Shown: positions 34,618-44,452 of the stretch, in pieces | Layout of the letters: every line of letters starts with the position of its first letter | Position numbering within the stretch: the stretch's first letter is position 1 | Assembly: GCA_025232375.1 (NCBI GenBank) | Contig: CP060419.1 | Span: forward strand, 1,053,001 to 1,117,000 | Direction of reading: 5' to 3' | Origin: Pseudoxanthomonas sp. NC8 | Lineage (GTDB): Bacteria; Pseudomonadota; Gammaproteobacteria; Xanthomonadales; Xanthomonadaceae | Length of the DNA stretch: 64,000 nt | Program-made: the position numbers and the translations under genes | The notes under the pieces: model-generated | What the model was told of the DNA's origin: nothing | What the model saw: only the letters and a program-made list of their open reading frames with translations | Databases searched by the model: none

Positions 34618-34693
34618 TCCACGCTGCCGGCCGCTTCCACGGCGTGGAGCGGCTCCGGCGCATTCTCCGCTGCATACAAGAAAACGGACGACC

Positions 34694-35825
<1,132 letters not shown>

Positions 35826-35867
35826 GCGCCGGCAGCGGCGCCCCCTGGCGGCCGATCCGCGGTGGCC

Positions 35868-37544
35868 TCAGTGCGGACCTCGCTGCTCGTTCGGTTTGGC
35901 CTTGCGGTCGCGCAGCAGCGCGCTGATGGCGATGGTAAGGCCCAGCACGGCGGCGATCAGGAACAGCACCACCGCCAGCGCCGGATAGCCGAACAGCCGG
36001 GTCGGCGTTTCGATCCGCATCAGCATCGCCGACGACACCAGCAGCGCGGCGGTGACCACCGACGCGGCGATGCGGTTGGCGATCTTCTGCATGTTCTCCA
36101 TCAGCCGCGAATTCTCCAGCCCGTCGAGGCGGACCTGCAGCCGGTTTTCGGCCAGCAGCGACAGCGTGTCGGAGATCTTGCGCGGCGCATCGCGCAGCAG
36201 TGCCTGAACCTCCAGCGCCTCGGTGGCGAGGTTGGCGCTGGAGAACGAACGACGCAGCTGCGCGCGCATGATCGATTGCAGGTGCGATTCGACCAGCCGG
36301 CGCACGTCCATCGCCGGGTCGAGCACGCTGGCGACCCGCTCCAGGTTGAGCAGGGTCTTGCCGAGCAGGCTGATCTCGGCCGGCACGCGCAGGCCCTGCT
36401 CGGCGGCACAGCCGACCAGCTCCAGCAGCAGCCGGCCCTCGGAGGTGCGGCGCCCGCCGGTGGCGTAGCGGGCGACCAGCTGGCCGGTGTCGCGGCTGAA
36501 GGCCGCGTCGTCGAACTGCTCCAGGCGCGTGCCGATCGCGACCAGTTCGCGGGCCACGTCTTCGCCGCGCGCGTCGACGGCGGCGAACAGCAGCTTCAAC
36601 AGGTGCTCGCGCATGCGTGGCGGCACCTGCGCGACCATGCCCAGGTCGATCAGCGCCAGCCGCCCGTCGCGGCACAGCAGCACGTTGCCCGGGTGCGGAT
36701 CGGCATGGATGTCGCCGTGCACGAACACCTTATAGTCCAGGTAGGCGCGCATGAGTTCGGCCGCCGGCGTGGCCAGGTCCAGCTCGGTGCGGCGCAGGCC
36801 CGATACCGTGGTGACCTTGCTGCCGTGGACCAGCTCCATGGTCAGCACGCGCGAGGTGCACAGGCCCCAGGCCGGGGCGGGCACGTACAGCAGCGGATAC
36901 GCGGCGAGGTGTTCGCGGAAGCGTTCGAGGTTTTCGGCCTCGCGCCGGTAGTCCAGCTCCAGCAGCAGGATCTTGCGGAATTCGGCGATCCAGCCGGCGA
37001 AGCGCAGGCGTCGCCCGGTCTCGGTCAGCGCGTCGGCGGTGCCGGTAAGGCCCGACAGCACTTCCAGGTCCAGCCGGATCGCCGCCTCCATGCCCGGGCG
37101 CTGCACCTTCACCGCCACCTCGCGTCCGTCGCGCAGTACCGCGCGATGGACCTGGGCGAGCGAGGCGGCCGCCAGCGGCAGCGGATCGAACGACTCGAAC
37201 AGGCGGTTGAGCCGCACGCCCAGTTCGTCCTCGATGATCTTCTCGATGATCGCCGTGTCGACCGGCGCGACCTCGTCCTGGATCCGGTCCAGCGCATCGA
37301 TGTAGGCCGGCGGCGCCGGGTCCGGGCGGGTCGACAGCGACTGCCCGAGCTTGACGAACGCAGGGCCCAGCGACTCCAGGTCGGCGGCGAAGGCGCGGGC
37401 GTCGACGAGCCCTGACGCCTCGGCGACGGTCGGTTCGGCCGGCGGCGCCTGGCTCCAGTCCAGGCCGGTCAGCACCCGCCGGTGCCGGGCCAGGCGGGCG
37501 ACGACCTGCGCGGTGCGGGCCAGGCGGTGGGTGGTGTCGGGCAA
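35868..37544 (-). CDS. UbiB/ABC1-family atypical kinase
   Basis: AarF/UbiB-type protein, linked to ubiquinone biosynthesis in related bacteria. Motifs: [20 protein letters not shown] (the family KxGQ motif), [16 protein letters not shown] (Lys), [17 protein letters not shown] (ExD), [18 protein letters not shown] (catalytic loop) and [12 protein letters not shown] (DxG). Two C-terminal membrane helices ([14 protein letters not shown] and [20 protein letters not shown]) anchor it. The frame is unbroken over 558 residues. A TTG at 37544 after GGAG gives the usual length. An in-frame ATG at 37676 would add 44 residues without homology. Confidence 0.88.
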   Translation of the reverse strand: MPDTTHRLARTAQVVARLARHRRVLTGLDWSQAPPAEPTVAEASGLVDARAFAADLESLGPAFVKLGQSLSTRPDPAPPAYIDALDRIQDEVAPVDTAIIEKIIEDELGVRLNRLFESFDPLPLAAASLAQVHRAVLRDGREVAVKVQRPGMEAAIRLDLEVLSGLTGTADALTETGRRLRFAGWIAEFRKILLLELDYRREAENLERFREHLAAYPLLYVPAPAWGLCTSRVLTMELVHGSKVTTVSGLRRTELDLATPAAELMRAYLDYKVFVHGDIHADPHPGNVLLCRDGRLALIDLGMVAQVPPRMREHLLKLLFAAVDARGEDVARELVAIGTRLEQFDDAAFSRDTGQLVARYATGGRRTSEGRLLLELVGCAAEQGLRVPAEISLLGKTLLNLERVASVLDPAMDVRRLVESHLQSIMRAQLRRSFSSANLATEALEVQALLRDAPRKISDTLSLLAENRLQVRLDGLENSRLMENMQKIANRIAASVVTAALLVSSAMLMRIETPTRLFGYPALAVVLFLIAAVLGLTIAISALLRDRKAKPNEQRGPH

Positions 37545-37634
37545 GGCGGACTCCGGTGACGTCGGAACGCGTGGCGCGGGTAGCGGAGTATTGGCCGGGC
37601 GACGTGATCGGCTTGTCAGTTGCCCGGGCAACGG

Positions 37635-37663
37635 TTGCGGAGGCGGTGCGGGCCGGGTTAGTG
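37635..37663 (+). promoter_or_regulatory. Possible asnB leader promoter
   Basis: TTGCGG (37635-37640) and TTAGTG (37658-37663) are separated by 17 bp. A start 7-8 bp further on would fall at about 37671, the A of the leader ATG, so the leader mRNA could begin directly with its start codon. No Shine-Dalgarno precedes that ATG. The -10 match is weak. Confidence 0.4.
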
Positions 37664-37670
37664 TCGGCCC

Positions 37671-37765
37671 ATGCATTCCGCCCTCCGCGCCAATCCGGTC
37701 ATTCTCAACCGCACGAATAATGCGGCGAATAACCGTACGCGGCCGATGCGGGAGCGCGACTATAG
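37671..37765 (+). CDS. Asparagine-rich leader peptide of asnB
   Basis: The frame from ATG 37671 reads MHSALRANPVILNRTNNAAN and then NRTRPMRERD. Six of the first 21 codons are Asn (37692, 37707, 37716, 37719, 37728, 37731), four of them in a tight NNAANN block. It lies directly ahead of an attenuator-type terminator and an asparagine synthetase, so the codon bias matches the downstream product. Its end is unclear: as sequenced the frame has no stop and runs into asnB in phase; TAG codons at 37763 and 37769 lie in another frame and would end it if one base has been miscalled. Expression level and stop are inferred. Confidence 0.7.
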
Positions 37766-37809
37766 GCATAGAGCAGGACAGCCGGTCACCACGAAACCCG
37801 CATCGGCCG
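37740..37809 (+). promoter_or_regulatory. Antiterminator pairing of the asnB attenuator
   Basis: The segment 37740-37752 (cggccgatgcggg) is an exact reverse complement of 37797-37809 (cccgcatcggccg), a perfect 13-bp pairing that uses the whole 5' arm core of the terminator at 37794-37823. The first segment is also an exact 13-bp direct repeat of 37804-37816, the terminator's 3' side, so the two structures exclude each other. It begins seven bases after the last Asn codon, where a stalled ribosome would leave it free. Confidence 0.78.
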
Positions 37810-37823
37810 ATGCGGGTTTTTTT
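37794..37823 (+). terminator. Rho-independent terminator (attenuator) ahead of asnB
   Basis: An 11-bp perfect stem (37794-37804 with 37809-37819) with a GGCC loop is followed at once by seven Ts (37817-37823). It ends 90 bp before the asnB start, inside its transcript, so it should reduce asnB expression unless the antiterminator forms. The gene upstream, ubiB-like, is divergent, so it cannot be an ordinary end-of-operon terminator for a plus-strand gene. Confidence 0.9.
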
Positions 37824-37913
37824 GTGTCCGCGCATCCGACGCGAGATGCCGCCGCCATGGCCGCCACGCAGGTCCGAATCCGTAACACCACACCAGACCC
37901 CAGGAGTTTTCCC

Positions 37914-39609
37914 ATGTGTTCGATCTTCGGCATCTTCGGCCTGCAACCGGGCGATGACCTGCAGGTGCTGCGCCGGCAGTCGCTGGACCTGTCGCAGCGC
38001 CAGCGCCACCGTGGCCCGGACTGGAGCGGCGTGTACGTCGATGCCGGCGCGATCCTCGTCCACGAGCGGCTGGCCATCGTCGATCCGGCCGGTGGCTCGC
38101 AGCCGCTGCTGTCCGACGACGGCCGACTGGCGCTGGCGGTCAACGGCGAGATCTACAACCACAAGCTGCTCAAGGGCGAACTGAAGCAGGCCTACGCGTT
38201 CCAGACCGAATCGGACTGTGAGGTGATCAACGCGTTGTACCTGGAGGACGAGCCGACCTCGTTCCTCAACCGGCTCAATGGCATCTTCGCCTTCGCCCTG
38301 TGGGACAAGGCCAAGGGCCGGGCGATCATCGCCCGCGACCCGATCGGCGTGGTGCCGCTGTACTGGGGCCACGACAAGGAAGGCCGCCTGCGCGTGGCCT
38401 CCGAAATGAAGCCGCTGGTCGACGACTGCGCCGACGTCGCGCAGTTCCCGCCGGGGCACTGGTACGACACCGCCACCGGCACGCTGACCAAGTACTACGA
38501 GCGGCCGTGGCGCGACTACGCGGCGGTTGAGGGCGAGGAGGTGTCGTCGACCGAACTGCGCGAAGCGTTCGAGGCGGCCGTGCATCGCCAGCTGATGACC
38601 GACGTGCCCTACGGCGTGCTGCTGTCCGGCGGCCTCGATTCCTCGCTGGTCGCCGCGGTCGCCGCGCGCTATGCCCGCCACCGCGTCGAGGACGGCGACA
38701 GGACCGAGGCCCGGGTGGCCGCGCCTGCACTCCTTCGCCATCGGCCTGAAGGGTTCGCCCGACCTTGGCCGCGGCGAAGATCGCCGCCGAGGCGCTGGGT
38801 ACCGTGCACCACGGCTACGAATACACCTTCGAGGAAGGCCTGGACGCGCTGCCCGAGGTGATCCGCCATATCGAGACCTACGACGTCACCACCATCCGCG
38901 CTTCCACGCCGATGTTCCTGCTGGCGCGCCGGATCAAGGCGATGGGCGTGAAGATGGTGCTGTCGGGCGAAGGCAGCGACGAGGTGTTCGGCGGCTACCT
39001 GTATTTCCACAAGGCGCCCAACGCGCGTGAATTCCACGAGGAGCTGATCCGCAAGCTCGACGCGCTCAACAACTTCGACTGCCTGCGCGCCAACAAGTCG
39101 ATGATGGCCAGGGCGTGGAGCCGCGCGTGCCGTTCCTGGACCGCGAGTTCCTCGACGTGGCCATGCGCATGGACGCCAGCCACAAGATGGTGCGCAAGGG
39201 CGACGCCGGCCCGCAGCGGATGGAGAAGGGCGTGCTGCGCCAGGCCTTCGACGGCTACCTGCCCGAGCAGATCCTGTGGCGGCAGAAGGAGCAGTTCAGC
39301 GACGGCGTCGGCTACGGCTGGATCGACGGACTGAAGGCGCATGCCGAAGCGCAGGTCAGCGATCGTGAGCTGGCCGCCGCCGACAAGCGTTTCCCGGTCA
39401 ATCCGCCGCAGACCAAGGAAGCCTACTTCTACCGTTCGGTGTTCGAGCGCTTCTATCCGACGCCGGCGGCGGCCGACACCGTGCCGGGTGGCAAGTCGAT
39501 CGCCTGTTCCTCGCCGGCGGCGATCGCTCAGGATGCGAGCTTCGCGAAGATGGCCGACCCGTCCGGCCGCGCCGTGGCCGGAGTGCACGAGCAGGCGCTG
39601 TCAGGCTGA
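37914..39609 (+). CDS. asnB: Asparagine synthetase B (glutamine-hydrolysing)
   Basis: Makes asparagine from aspartate, glutamine and ATP. After Met the nucleophile Cys2 opens the class II amidotransferase domain ([34 protein letters not shown]). The synthetase domain has the PP-loop [17 protein letters not shown] and [19 protein letters not shown]. Frame breaks lie near 38712, 38765 and 39110. The corrected length, about 564, fits the AsnB family. Shine-Dalgarno AGGAG (37902) precedes the ATG. Regulation by attenuation through the Asn leader is inferred from 37671-37823. Confidence 0.94.
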
Positions 39610-39675
39610 TGCCATCGTCCGTTCCGGCCGCGCCGGTTGGCGCGGCTGGAATGATTCGACACGGAAGGAGAACTC

Positions 39676-40122
39676 ATGCGGACCAGGTTCGCGCTGCTGG
39701 CGTTGCTGGCGGCCTCCGGCACGCTCCGGGCGATGGAGGCAGAAGCCGCCTCGCCGGAGATCGTCCGGCACACGATCGACGGTTGGGAACGGGACATCGG
39801 CTACAGCGGCGTGGTGGGATGGCGACATGCTGTACCTGTCCGGCGTGCCCTGCGAAGGCGCGGACATGGATGCGGCGGTGGCGCAGTGCTACCGCCGCCT
39901 GACCACGATCCTGCAGCGCTTCGGCGCCGACAGCAGCCAGGTCGTGCGCGAAACCATCTACACCACCGACATCGACGCACTGGTCAAGGCGATTCCGGGG
40001 CGCAGGACGTTCTTCGCGGACGCGCGCTATCCGGCCGCGACCTGGGTGGAGGTGCGCCGCCCATCCAGCCCGGATTCCTGCTCGAAGTGGAATGGACGGT
40101 GCGACTGCGCCAGCCGCACTGA
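39676..40122 (+). CDS. Exported RidA-family (YjgF/UK114) protein
   Basis: A signal peptide (MRTRFALLALLAASGTLRA) precedes a Rid-type domain: DMLYLSGVPCEGADMDAAVA, QCYRRLTTILQRFGADSSQV, RETIYTTDID and ARYPAATWVEV. Classical RidA is cytosolic and deaminates reactive enamines/imines; this copy would act in the periplasm and lacks a clear match to the usual substrate-binding arginine segment, so the reaction is not assigned. Frame breaks near 39820 and 40060. Good Shine-Dalgarno (ggaaggag). It follows asnB by 66 bp. Confidence 0.8.
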   Translation: MRTRFALLALLAASGTLRAMEAEAASPEIVRHTIDGWERDIGYSGVVGWRHAVPVRRALRRRGHGCGGGAVLPPPDHDPAALRRRQQPGRARNHLHHRHRRTGQGDSGAQDVLRGRALSGRDLGGGAPPIQPGFLLEVEWTVRLRQPH

Positions 40123-40158
40123 TCGGCCGCGCCGGCCCGGCACCCGGGCCGCGGATGC

Positions 40159-40476
40159 CTATCCGCAGGTAATGCGGGTGATGGTGTTGTTGCGGTCGAT
40201 CTCGACATTGACCCGGTCGGCGCGGAAGTCGCGGGTCACCGCGGTGTCCGGGCCGATCGGACGGATCAGGCCGGCGCCGCTTTCGTGCCACACGCGGCGC
40301 ATCGTTTCCTGCTCGGCCTGCTTGCCCACCGCCCACGCGACCGGATCGGCCTTGCAGGTCCCGGCGACGCTGCCGTAGTGGCCGGGCGCACCAGGGTCCG
40401 GCTGCACCGAGGCGCAGGCCGGCAGCAGCAGGACGGTGGCAAGGAGTGCGGGAAGAACGGCGGGGCGTGCATGCAT
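40159..40476 (-). CDS. I78-family peptidase inhibitor-like lipoprotein
   Basis: About 105 residues. A lipoprotein signal (LLATVLLLPACAS, lipobox LLPAC) is followed by a short linker and an I78-like domain: PVAWAVGKQAEQETMRRVWH, GLIRPIGPDTAVTRDFRADR, VNVEIDRNNTITRITCG, the pattern of small potato-inhibitor-I-like inhibitors. ATG 40476 is chosen because it follows GGAG and starts the signal peptide; the longer frame to 40515 does not. It would protect the envelope from serine proteases. It lies 64 bp downstream of the acylase gene on the same strand. Confidence 0.78.
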   Translation of the reverse strand: MHARPAVLPALLATVLLLPACASVQPDPGAPGHYGSVAGTCKADPVAWAVGKQAEQETMRRVWHESGAGLIRPIGPDTAVTRDFRADRVNVEIDRNNTITRITCG

Positions 40477-40540
40477 CGCTGCGATCTCCGTTGGACTGGG
40501 TTGATTGTGCGCCATGTGCGGCGCCGGTGCCGCCGGCGCG

Positions 40541-42971
40541 TCAGTGCGGGGACGCGGGGCGCAGGGTCAGGGTGTGCGTCGCCGGTCCCGGCAGGAACGG
40601 CGTGGCCCGTCCGTGTACCCAGTCGTCGTGTCCGGCACGCCAGAACGGCGACAGCGGGTGGCCACTCTGGCCGCCGGGCATGCACGATCGCGTCGGCTTC
40701 GTGGCCCGGCGACACGACCATGCGTTCGGATGCGCCGAAGGCGGGGCCCTGCACGCGCGGCATGGCGCCATCGCCGGGCAGCGGCTCGGCCGGCATGCAC
40801 AGCTGGCCCTTGAGGAAGTCGGGCAAGGCCGTGGCCAGTGGATGGCAGATCTTCGCGGTGTTGCGCTCGCCCCAGCTGCGCGCGGACAGCGGGCCTTTCG
40901 CCGCGAGGTCGTCGCGCACCTCGGTGGCGGCGTCCTCGAGCAGCGCCTCCCAGCTGCCGTAGCGGCGCGGCAGCAGGTGCCGCGGGCGCTGTTCCAGCAG
41001 CGGTAAGGCGACTCCCTCCAGCTGCGGGAAGTCGGGCATGGCGAAAGCGTCGCCCAGCGCGGCCTGTGCCGGTGCGGTCAGGCCATCGGCGATCCGCGCA
41101 TGCACCGCCAGGCGCCAAGGCCCGCACCAGCCGGTAGCTGACCGAGTCCACCGAAGCGCGGCCGTCCCAGCGCGAACCGGCTTCGGCCAGGGCGCGCAAA
41201 GCCGAAGCCGCCGGTTGCCGCTTCGCTTCGTCCTGCAGCAGCTGCCACCAGCGCTGCAGGAACAGGGCGCGGTCGTCGAGCTGGATCGCGAGCAGGTCCG
41301 CTTCGGTGAAGCGTTCCCTGGCGAACAGGTTGTCGCGGATCTGGCGCGCCCGCGCGCCGAGGGCATAGCCACCGTCGCCGGCGACGGCCAGGCCTTACCG
41401 TCGAGCACGCGGGCGTTCGCGGTCCACAGGCGGCCGCTGGCGGGGGCGACCAGTTGCGGCGCGCCATCGGCACGGATGCCCCATGGGCAGGAATACGGGG
41501 TGCCGATCTGGCCGGCAGCGGGCGCCGGTGCCGGCCCGGGTGGGGGCGGTACCGGCCGCATTCCCGCGTCATACGGACAGTCCGCGGGTCGCGCAGGGCG
41601 CATGCCGGTCAGCTGTAAGGCGATCCGGCCTGCCGCATCGACGACGACGAGGTTCTGCGCGGGCATGCCGGCACGACTGGCGACCGCCAGCGCCTGCTCG
41701 ATGTCGTTGGCGCGGGCCATGTCGGCGAGGCCGATTCCGACCGCGCCGGGCAAGTGGGCCGTCCAGCGCAGGGCCAGTGCGCTGCCGTCGGGCAGGCGGT
41801 GGAGGATCGGCCCCCAGCGGGTCTCGCGCACCTCGAGGCGCACCGGATCGGCGCCGGCCACGTGCAGTACTTCCGCGTGCGCCTGCTCGCCGGCGAAGGC
41901 CCCGGCGTCGCCTTCGCCGTGCAGGCTGGCGGCCGGGTAGCGCAGCCAGTCGGCGGTATCGATGTAGCTGTTGGTGAACCCCCAGGCGACGTGGCCGTTG
42001 CTGCCTGCGACCACCGCCGGCAGGCCCGGCAGGCTGAATCCGGCGACATCGACGCGGCCACCGGGCGCACGTGCATCCGGATAGCGCAGGCGTACGCGAA
42101 ACCAGATGCCCGGCGCACGCAGGCCCAGGTGCATGTCGTCGGCGACGATGGCGCGGCCGTCGGCGGTCAGCGTGCCGGCCACCGCCCAGTTGTTGCTGCC
42201 GGGCGTGCCCTTGTCGGCGAGCCTGGCCGGGCGCGCGCTGTCCGGCATCGGCAACCTGCGCAGGTCGACCTGGTCGGCGCCGGGCAGCAGCGCGTTGCCG
42301 CGTGCTGCGCCGGACAGCGGCGCATCCCACTGGCTGCCATCGTGGGCCAGCAGGTCGAACAGGGCGGGTGGCAGGTGCTGGCGGAGCTTCCACAGGCCCA
42401 GCTCGCGTGCGTTCCGGGAGTCCTGCAGGTCGAAGTACATGGCGTAGCCGGTCAGCGCCGAATCGACCACGTCCCAGCGCCGCGGCGCCTGGCGCAACAG
42501 CAGGTACGGCCAGGGCGCACGTGCAGCGAGCCGAGTCCGGCGTTGACGCCGTCGGCGTATGCCTGCAGCTGCGGCATCCGGTCGCCGGCGAAGGCGTCCA
42601 GATGCCCGGTCACCCGCGCGCGGATGCGGTGGACGCGCCGCTCGCTGTCGATCCCGACCGCGACCGGTCCGAACAGCCCGGCCAGTTCGCCGGCGGCCGT
42701 GCGCCGCATCAGGTCCATCTCGAAGTACCGCTCCCTGGGCATGGACGAAGCCCAGTGCGCGCATCGCATCGGCCTCGCTGGATGCGTCGATGGTCACCAC
42801 GCCGCGTGCGTCGCGCTGGATCGTCACCGGTTCGACGATGCCGGCCAGTGCCGGTGACAGCTCGCCGTCCAGCATCGGCAGGCTGCCGCGCAGCAGCCAC
42901 CACGCCAGCAGCACGGCGAAGAGGGCGAGCAGCAGCAACAGCGCGGCGAAGCGCCCGATCCAGCGAAGCAT
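40541..42971 (-). CDS. Penicillin acylase family N-terminal nucleophile hydrolase
   Basis: Secreted or membrane-anchored amidohydrolase made as a precursor. N-terminal hydrophobic segment ([20 protein letters not shown]); alpha-chain motif [19 protein letters not shown] (joined across a break near 42740); the self-processing site [13 protein letters not shown], whose Ser becomes the N-terminal nucleophile of the beta chain; [20 protein letters not shown]; and the C-terminal [20 protein letters not shown]. Breaks also near 42520, 41395, 41120 and 40675. The substrate (beta-lactam, acyl-homoserine lactone or other acyl amide) cannot be told from the sequence. Confidence 0.88.
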
Positions 42972-43142
42972 GCGTCCCCCTCTTTCATGGCCGCCGGCAG
43001 CGGGGTGGCCCGGCGTTGCGCTGGATTATTCCAGCCCTCCGGGCGGCCTCGCACCAGCGTGGATGCGACTGATTCCGATTGGGGCACCGGGCCGCGCTTT
43101 GCGGCACACTGCGCGCAGTTCGAGTTCGTCCGGAGCATACCC

Positions 43143-43634
43143 ATGAAAGGCCATCCCGAAGTCATCGACTGCCTGAAGGAGCTGCTGCGCGGCGAACTGG
43201 CGGCGCGCGACCAGTATTTCCTGCATTCGCGCCGCTACGAGGACCAGGGCCTGAAGGCGCTGTACGAGCGGATCGGCCACGAGATGCAGGAGGAGACCGA
43301 GCACGCGGACGCGATCCTGCGCCGGATCCTGTTCCTCGAGGGCGACCCGGACATGCGTCCGCATGCGTTCACGCCCGGCACCACCGTGGTCGAGATGCTC
43401 GAGGCCGACCTGAAGGTGGAATACCAGGTGCGCGCCAACCTCGCCGCGGCGATGAAGCTGTGCGAAGAGAAGCAGGACTATGTCAGCCGCGACGTCCTGC
43501 TGGCCCAGCTCAAGGACACCGAGGAAGACCACGCCTGGTGGCTGGAGCAGCAGCTGGGCCTGATCAGGCGGATCGGCCTGGAAAACTACCAGCTGTCGAA
43601 GATCGCCAGCGACGGCGCGTCGTCGCACGGCTGA
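43143..43634 (+). CDS. bfr: Bacterioferritin-type ferritin
   Basis: Iron-storage four-helix bundle, 163 residues, frame intact. It starts [20 protein letters not shown], and the ferroxidase ligands are visible: Glu in [10 protein letters not shown], Glu and His in EETEHADAI, Glu in [10 protein letters not shown], and Glu/His in [25 protein letters not shown] and [12 protein letters not shown] are typical. The position of the haem-ligating Met52 of E. coli Bfr (IDEMKHAD) aligns with Thr in EETEHAD, so haem binding is doubtful. It is convergent with tpm. Confidence 0.9.
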   Translation: MKGHPEVIDCLKELLRGELAARDQYFLHSRRYEDQGLKALYERIGHEMQEETEHADAILRRILFLEGDPDMRPHAFTPGTTVVEMLEADLKVEYQVRANLAAAMKLCEEKQDYVSRDVLLAQLKDTEEDHAWWLEQQLGLIRRIGLENYQLSKIASDGASSHG

Positions 43635-43712
43635 GCCGCGATGGCGTGAAGTGGGGCTCGCCCCGCTGCTGCCGCATGCCCCTGTCGCGGGACGGCAAGG
43701 TGCAGTCGGCCG

Positions 43713-44365
43713 TCAGCGCCGCTGCAGCCGGTACACCGCGGTTGCGAGCGCGGTCACGCCTTCGGCAATAAAGCGCGGTTCGCTGTAAGGATGTCGCGGC
43801 GGGTGAGCGACTCGATGTCCCAGTGCGGGGCGAACAGGGCCTGCACTTCCGCTTCCGGGATCGGGAAGGGCGGGCCGGCCTTCTCCGCCTGCGGATACTC
43901 AAGTGTGATCAGCAGGCCGCGGCTGCCCGTGGGCAGCTTGCCGTACACCTGCTCCACGTAGCGCCGGCGCATCGCCGGGGCAGTGCGATCAGCGCGGCGC
44001 GGTCGTAGAACGCGTCCATCGTCGCCAGCGTGTCGGCGCGCAACGCGAACACGTCGCCCCGGATAGGTCGATGGCGCCGGCGCGGTGATGCAGGCCATCC
44101 GCGTCGCGTTCGACCTGCACGGTCAGCCCGGCTTCGGCAAAGAACGCCTCCACTGCCAGCGGCGACAGTTCACAGCCCAGCACCTGCAGGCCCTGTGCGG
44201 CCAGCCAGTGCATGTCCAGGTTTTGCCCGCCAGCGGCACGAACACGCGGCCGCCCGCCGGCACGCCGAGTGAAGGCCAGTACTGCTCCAGCAGCGGCATC
44301 ACGTCGCTGCGGTGGAATCCGATCTGGCCTTCCTGCCAGCGTTGCAGCCAGAACTGTGCATCCAT
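43713..44365 (-). CDS. tpm: Thiopurine S-methyltransferase
   Basis: SAM-dependent methyltransferase of the bacterial TPMT family (thiopurines; selenium or tellurium compounds in some species). It starts [20 protein letters not shown], typical of the family, then [20 protein letters not shown] (SAM motif I, joined across a break near 44224), [15 protein letters not shown], and [20 protein letters not shown]. The frame breaks near 44224, 44065, 43985 and 43786 (CCTTACAGCG, where RRDILDSEPRF is expected). The corrected C-terminus is TAVYRLQRR, stop at 43713. Confidence 0.88.
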
Positions 44366-44452
44366 TCCTGTTCTCCGGTGAGCGCCCGCGCCCCAGCCCA
44401 ACAAGCGTGCGACCACGTCTGACGCGCCGCCGCGCGCTGCGGCAATGAATGA

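Noticed and set aside
35862..37415. A 517-residue plus-strand frame opposite the UbiB-family gene
   Set aside because: Shadow of an intact 558-residue minus-strand kinase with all motifs; Gln/Ala/Arg-rich composition and no ribosome binding site.
40541..42971. Naming the acylase an acyl-homoserine lactone (quorum-quenching) acylase
   Set aside because: The Ser-Asn-Asn-Trp processing site is common to the whole penicillin acylase family, and substrate cannot be read from the sequence alone.
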